Origin: an uncultured Cyanobium sp.
Lineage (GTDB): Bacteria; Cyanobacteriota; Cyanobacteriia; PCC-6307; Cyanobiaceae
Length of the DNA stretch: 9,441 nt
Reading direction: 5' to 3'
Assembly: GCA_937919075.1 (NCBI GenBank)
Contig: CALFOF010000238.1
Location: 1-9,441, forward strand
A model generated the notes under the pieces. That model searched no databases. It had not been told where the DNA came from and saw only the letters and a program-made list of their open reading frames with translations. Position numbers and translations under genes: made by a program. Of the stretch, positions 8,705 to 9,441 are shown piece after piece; position 1 is the stretch's first letter; every line of letters starts with the position of its first letter.

Positions 8705-8799
8705 GATCAGCCCAAGATCAGCAGCCAATGATCAGCAGGTGGTGATCAGCAGGTGGTGATCAGTAAACGTTGATCAGCAAACGTTGATCAGCTGATCAG
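8705..8799. repeat. 14-bp-period GATCAG tandem array between purF and the topoisomerase gene
   Basis: GATCAG occurs eight times, starting at 8705, 8716, 8730, 8744, 8758, 8772, 8786 and 8794. From 8716 to 8799 there are six contiguous 14-base units in exact register. The first is GATCAGCAGCCAAT, units 2 and 3 are identical (GATCAGCAGGTGGT), units 4 and 5 differ at one base (GATCAGYAAACGTT), and the last is GATCAGCTGATCAG. The array fills nearly all of the 87-base gap between the convergent stop codons and covers the stop and final codons of the minus-strand gene (stop at 8788-8790). Most units contain TGATCA, itself palindromic, and TGATCAGCTGATCA (8785-8798) is a perfect 14-bp palindrome. 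GCTGATCA at the right end can pair with TGATCAGC in earlier units, so the transcript from either strand can fold. A bidirectional terminator or protein-binding array is possible; unit 2/3 identity suggests recent duplication. Confidence 0.9.
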
Positions 8800-9441
8800 G
8801 GGCACCAGGGCCTGCACCCTGTCAGCGGGCGCCAGTGGCTGCGGCAGTTCGCCGGGTTCGTCCGGGTTCTGGGGCGAAAGGGTGGCTGGATGGAGGCGGA
8901 AGCTGCGGGTCGGGCTCAGCACCACCCCCAAGGTGGCGGGGCCGCAGACCTGCAGGTCCACCAGGGCGTCGCTGCGATCGAGGAAGCGCAGGCCGATCTG
9001 GCCCAACTCGCCCCGCTGGCAGCGCCGCAGGCTCTCCAGCCGCAGGCGCTTGATCCGCCCCAGGCGGCTGGCCAGCACCACGTCCTGATCGGAGCGGGGA
9101 GCGCAGGCCCCGGCGATCGTCTCGCCAGGCAGCAGCCGCAGCAGCAGCGGACCCTGGGCCGTCCGCCCCATCAGCGGCACGTCGGCGTCCGTCACCTGCA
9201 GGCGCAGCAGGCGCCCGGAACTGCTGCCCACCACCAGATCCTGGTCGTCGGCGCAGGGCACGACGCGGCGCAGCACCACGCCATCCTTCAGCTTCAGCAC
9301 AGTTGCGGCGCGGCCGGAGAGCTCAAGGAAGGCGTCGATCGGCAGCCGCTTGAAGCGGCCATCGCTGCTCAGCAGACCCAGACTGCCCTCGGGTTTCGCC
9401 GGCAACGGCAGCACTTGAACGATCGGATCGTCCAGCAGGCT
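8788..9441 (-). CDS. DNA gyrase / topoisomerase IV A subunit, C-terminal part (5' end outside the window)
   Basis: The minus-strand frame is open from the right edge to a stop at 8788-8790 and yields 217 residues of C-terminal domain only. Repeated segments fit the blades of the GyrA/ParC C-terminal beta-pinwheel that wraps DNA: SLGLLSSDGRFKRLPIDAF, DLVVGSSSGRLLRLQV, DVVLASRLGRIKRLRLESL and LGVVLSPTRSFRLHP. The stretch RRCQRGELGQIGLRF in the third resembles a degenerate GyrA-box (QRRGGKG), and no intact box is seen in this part. The breakage-reunion domain with its catalytic Tyr lies outside. Picocyanobacteria carry a GyrA/ParC-like gene convergent with purF, annotated as gyrA or parC. The fragment cannot decide between them, so no symbol is given. 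A possible GTG at 9414 is internal, because homology continues upstream of it (LLDDPIVQVLP). Confidence 0.88.
   Translation of the reverse strand, partial: SLLDDPIVQVLPLPAKPEGSLGLLSSDGRFKRLPIDAFLELSGRAATVLKLKDGVVLRRVVPCADDQDLVVGSSSGRLLRLQVTDADVPLMGRTAQGPLLLRLLPGETIAGACAPRSDQDVVLASRLGRIKRLRLESLRRCQRGELGQIGLRFLDRSDALVDLQVCGPATLGVVLSPTRSFRLHPATLSPQNPDEPGELPQPLAPADRVQALVPLIS

Noticed and set aside
8705..8799. The GATCAG array read as a CRISPR or an integron/attachment site
   Set aside because: The units are 14 bases with no longer repeat separated by unique spacers, and no cas, integrase or target-site duplication is present, so it is a simple tandem repeat.

Overview
The window looks like a piece of a high-GC picocyanobacterial chromosome, closest in character to Cyanobium or freshwater/coastal Synechococcus. 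This rests on the gene order (dnaN, a PRC-barrel-like protein, purL, purF, then a convergent gyrase/topoisomerase IV A subunit), remembered as the arrangement at the conventional chromosome start of Prochlorococcus and Synechococcus. Other support is the cyanobacterial flavour of the proteins (a DUF1400 protein, a Bacillus-type PurF) and three copies of the cyanobacterial HIP1 octamer GCGATCGC. The taxon is an inference; no search was run.

Layout. Bases 2-217 are the 3' end of a plus-strand gene of uncertain family. Bases 245-889 encode a small exported DUF1400 protein with a TTG start and a good Shine-Dalgarno. A short hairpin (913-931) then separates it from thrC (976-2079, threonine synthase), which ends in a very strong 14-bp-stem hairpin (2111-2144). 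Bases 2080-2604 contain no gene. This stretch holds a cluster of sequences close to the cyanobacterial DnaA box TTTTCCACA and a pyrimidine-rich tract, and it is the best candidate in the window for the replication origin (oriC). It leads into dnaN (2605-3771, sliding clamp), followed after 4 bases by a 286-residue PRC-barrel-like protein with an acidic repetitive tail (3776-4636), then purL (about 4707-7076) and purF (7213-8700). A topoisomerase A-subunit gene enters from the right on the minus strand (8788-9441, C-terminal part only).

How the parts relate. dnaN, the PRC-barrel gene and purL are close enough to be co-transcribed from the origin side. purF may continue the operon after a 136-base gap that is preceded by a GC-rich hairpin over the last codons of purL. 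PurL and PurF catalyse steps 4 and 1 of de novo purine synthesis. purF and the topoisomerase gene converge, and the 87 bases between their stop codons are almost entirely a 14-bp-period tandem array built on GATCAG, whose last copies run into the topoisomerase stop codon.

Most of the window is conserved housekeeping sequence. I see no defence system, CRISPR, mobile element, tRNA or rRNA. The points most worth a second look are the GATCAG array, the origin-like region and the DADP-repeat tail of the PRC-barrel protein.
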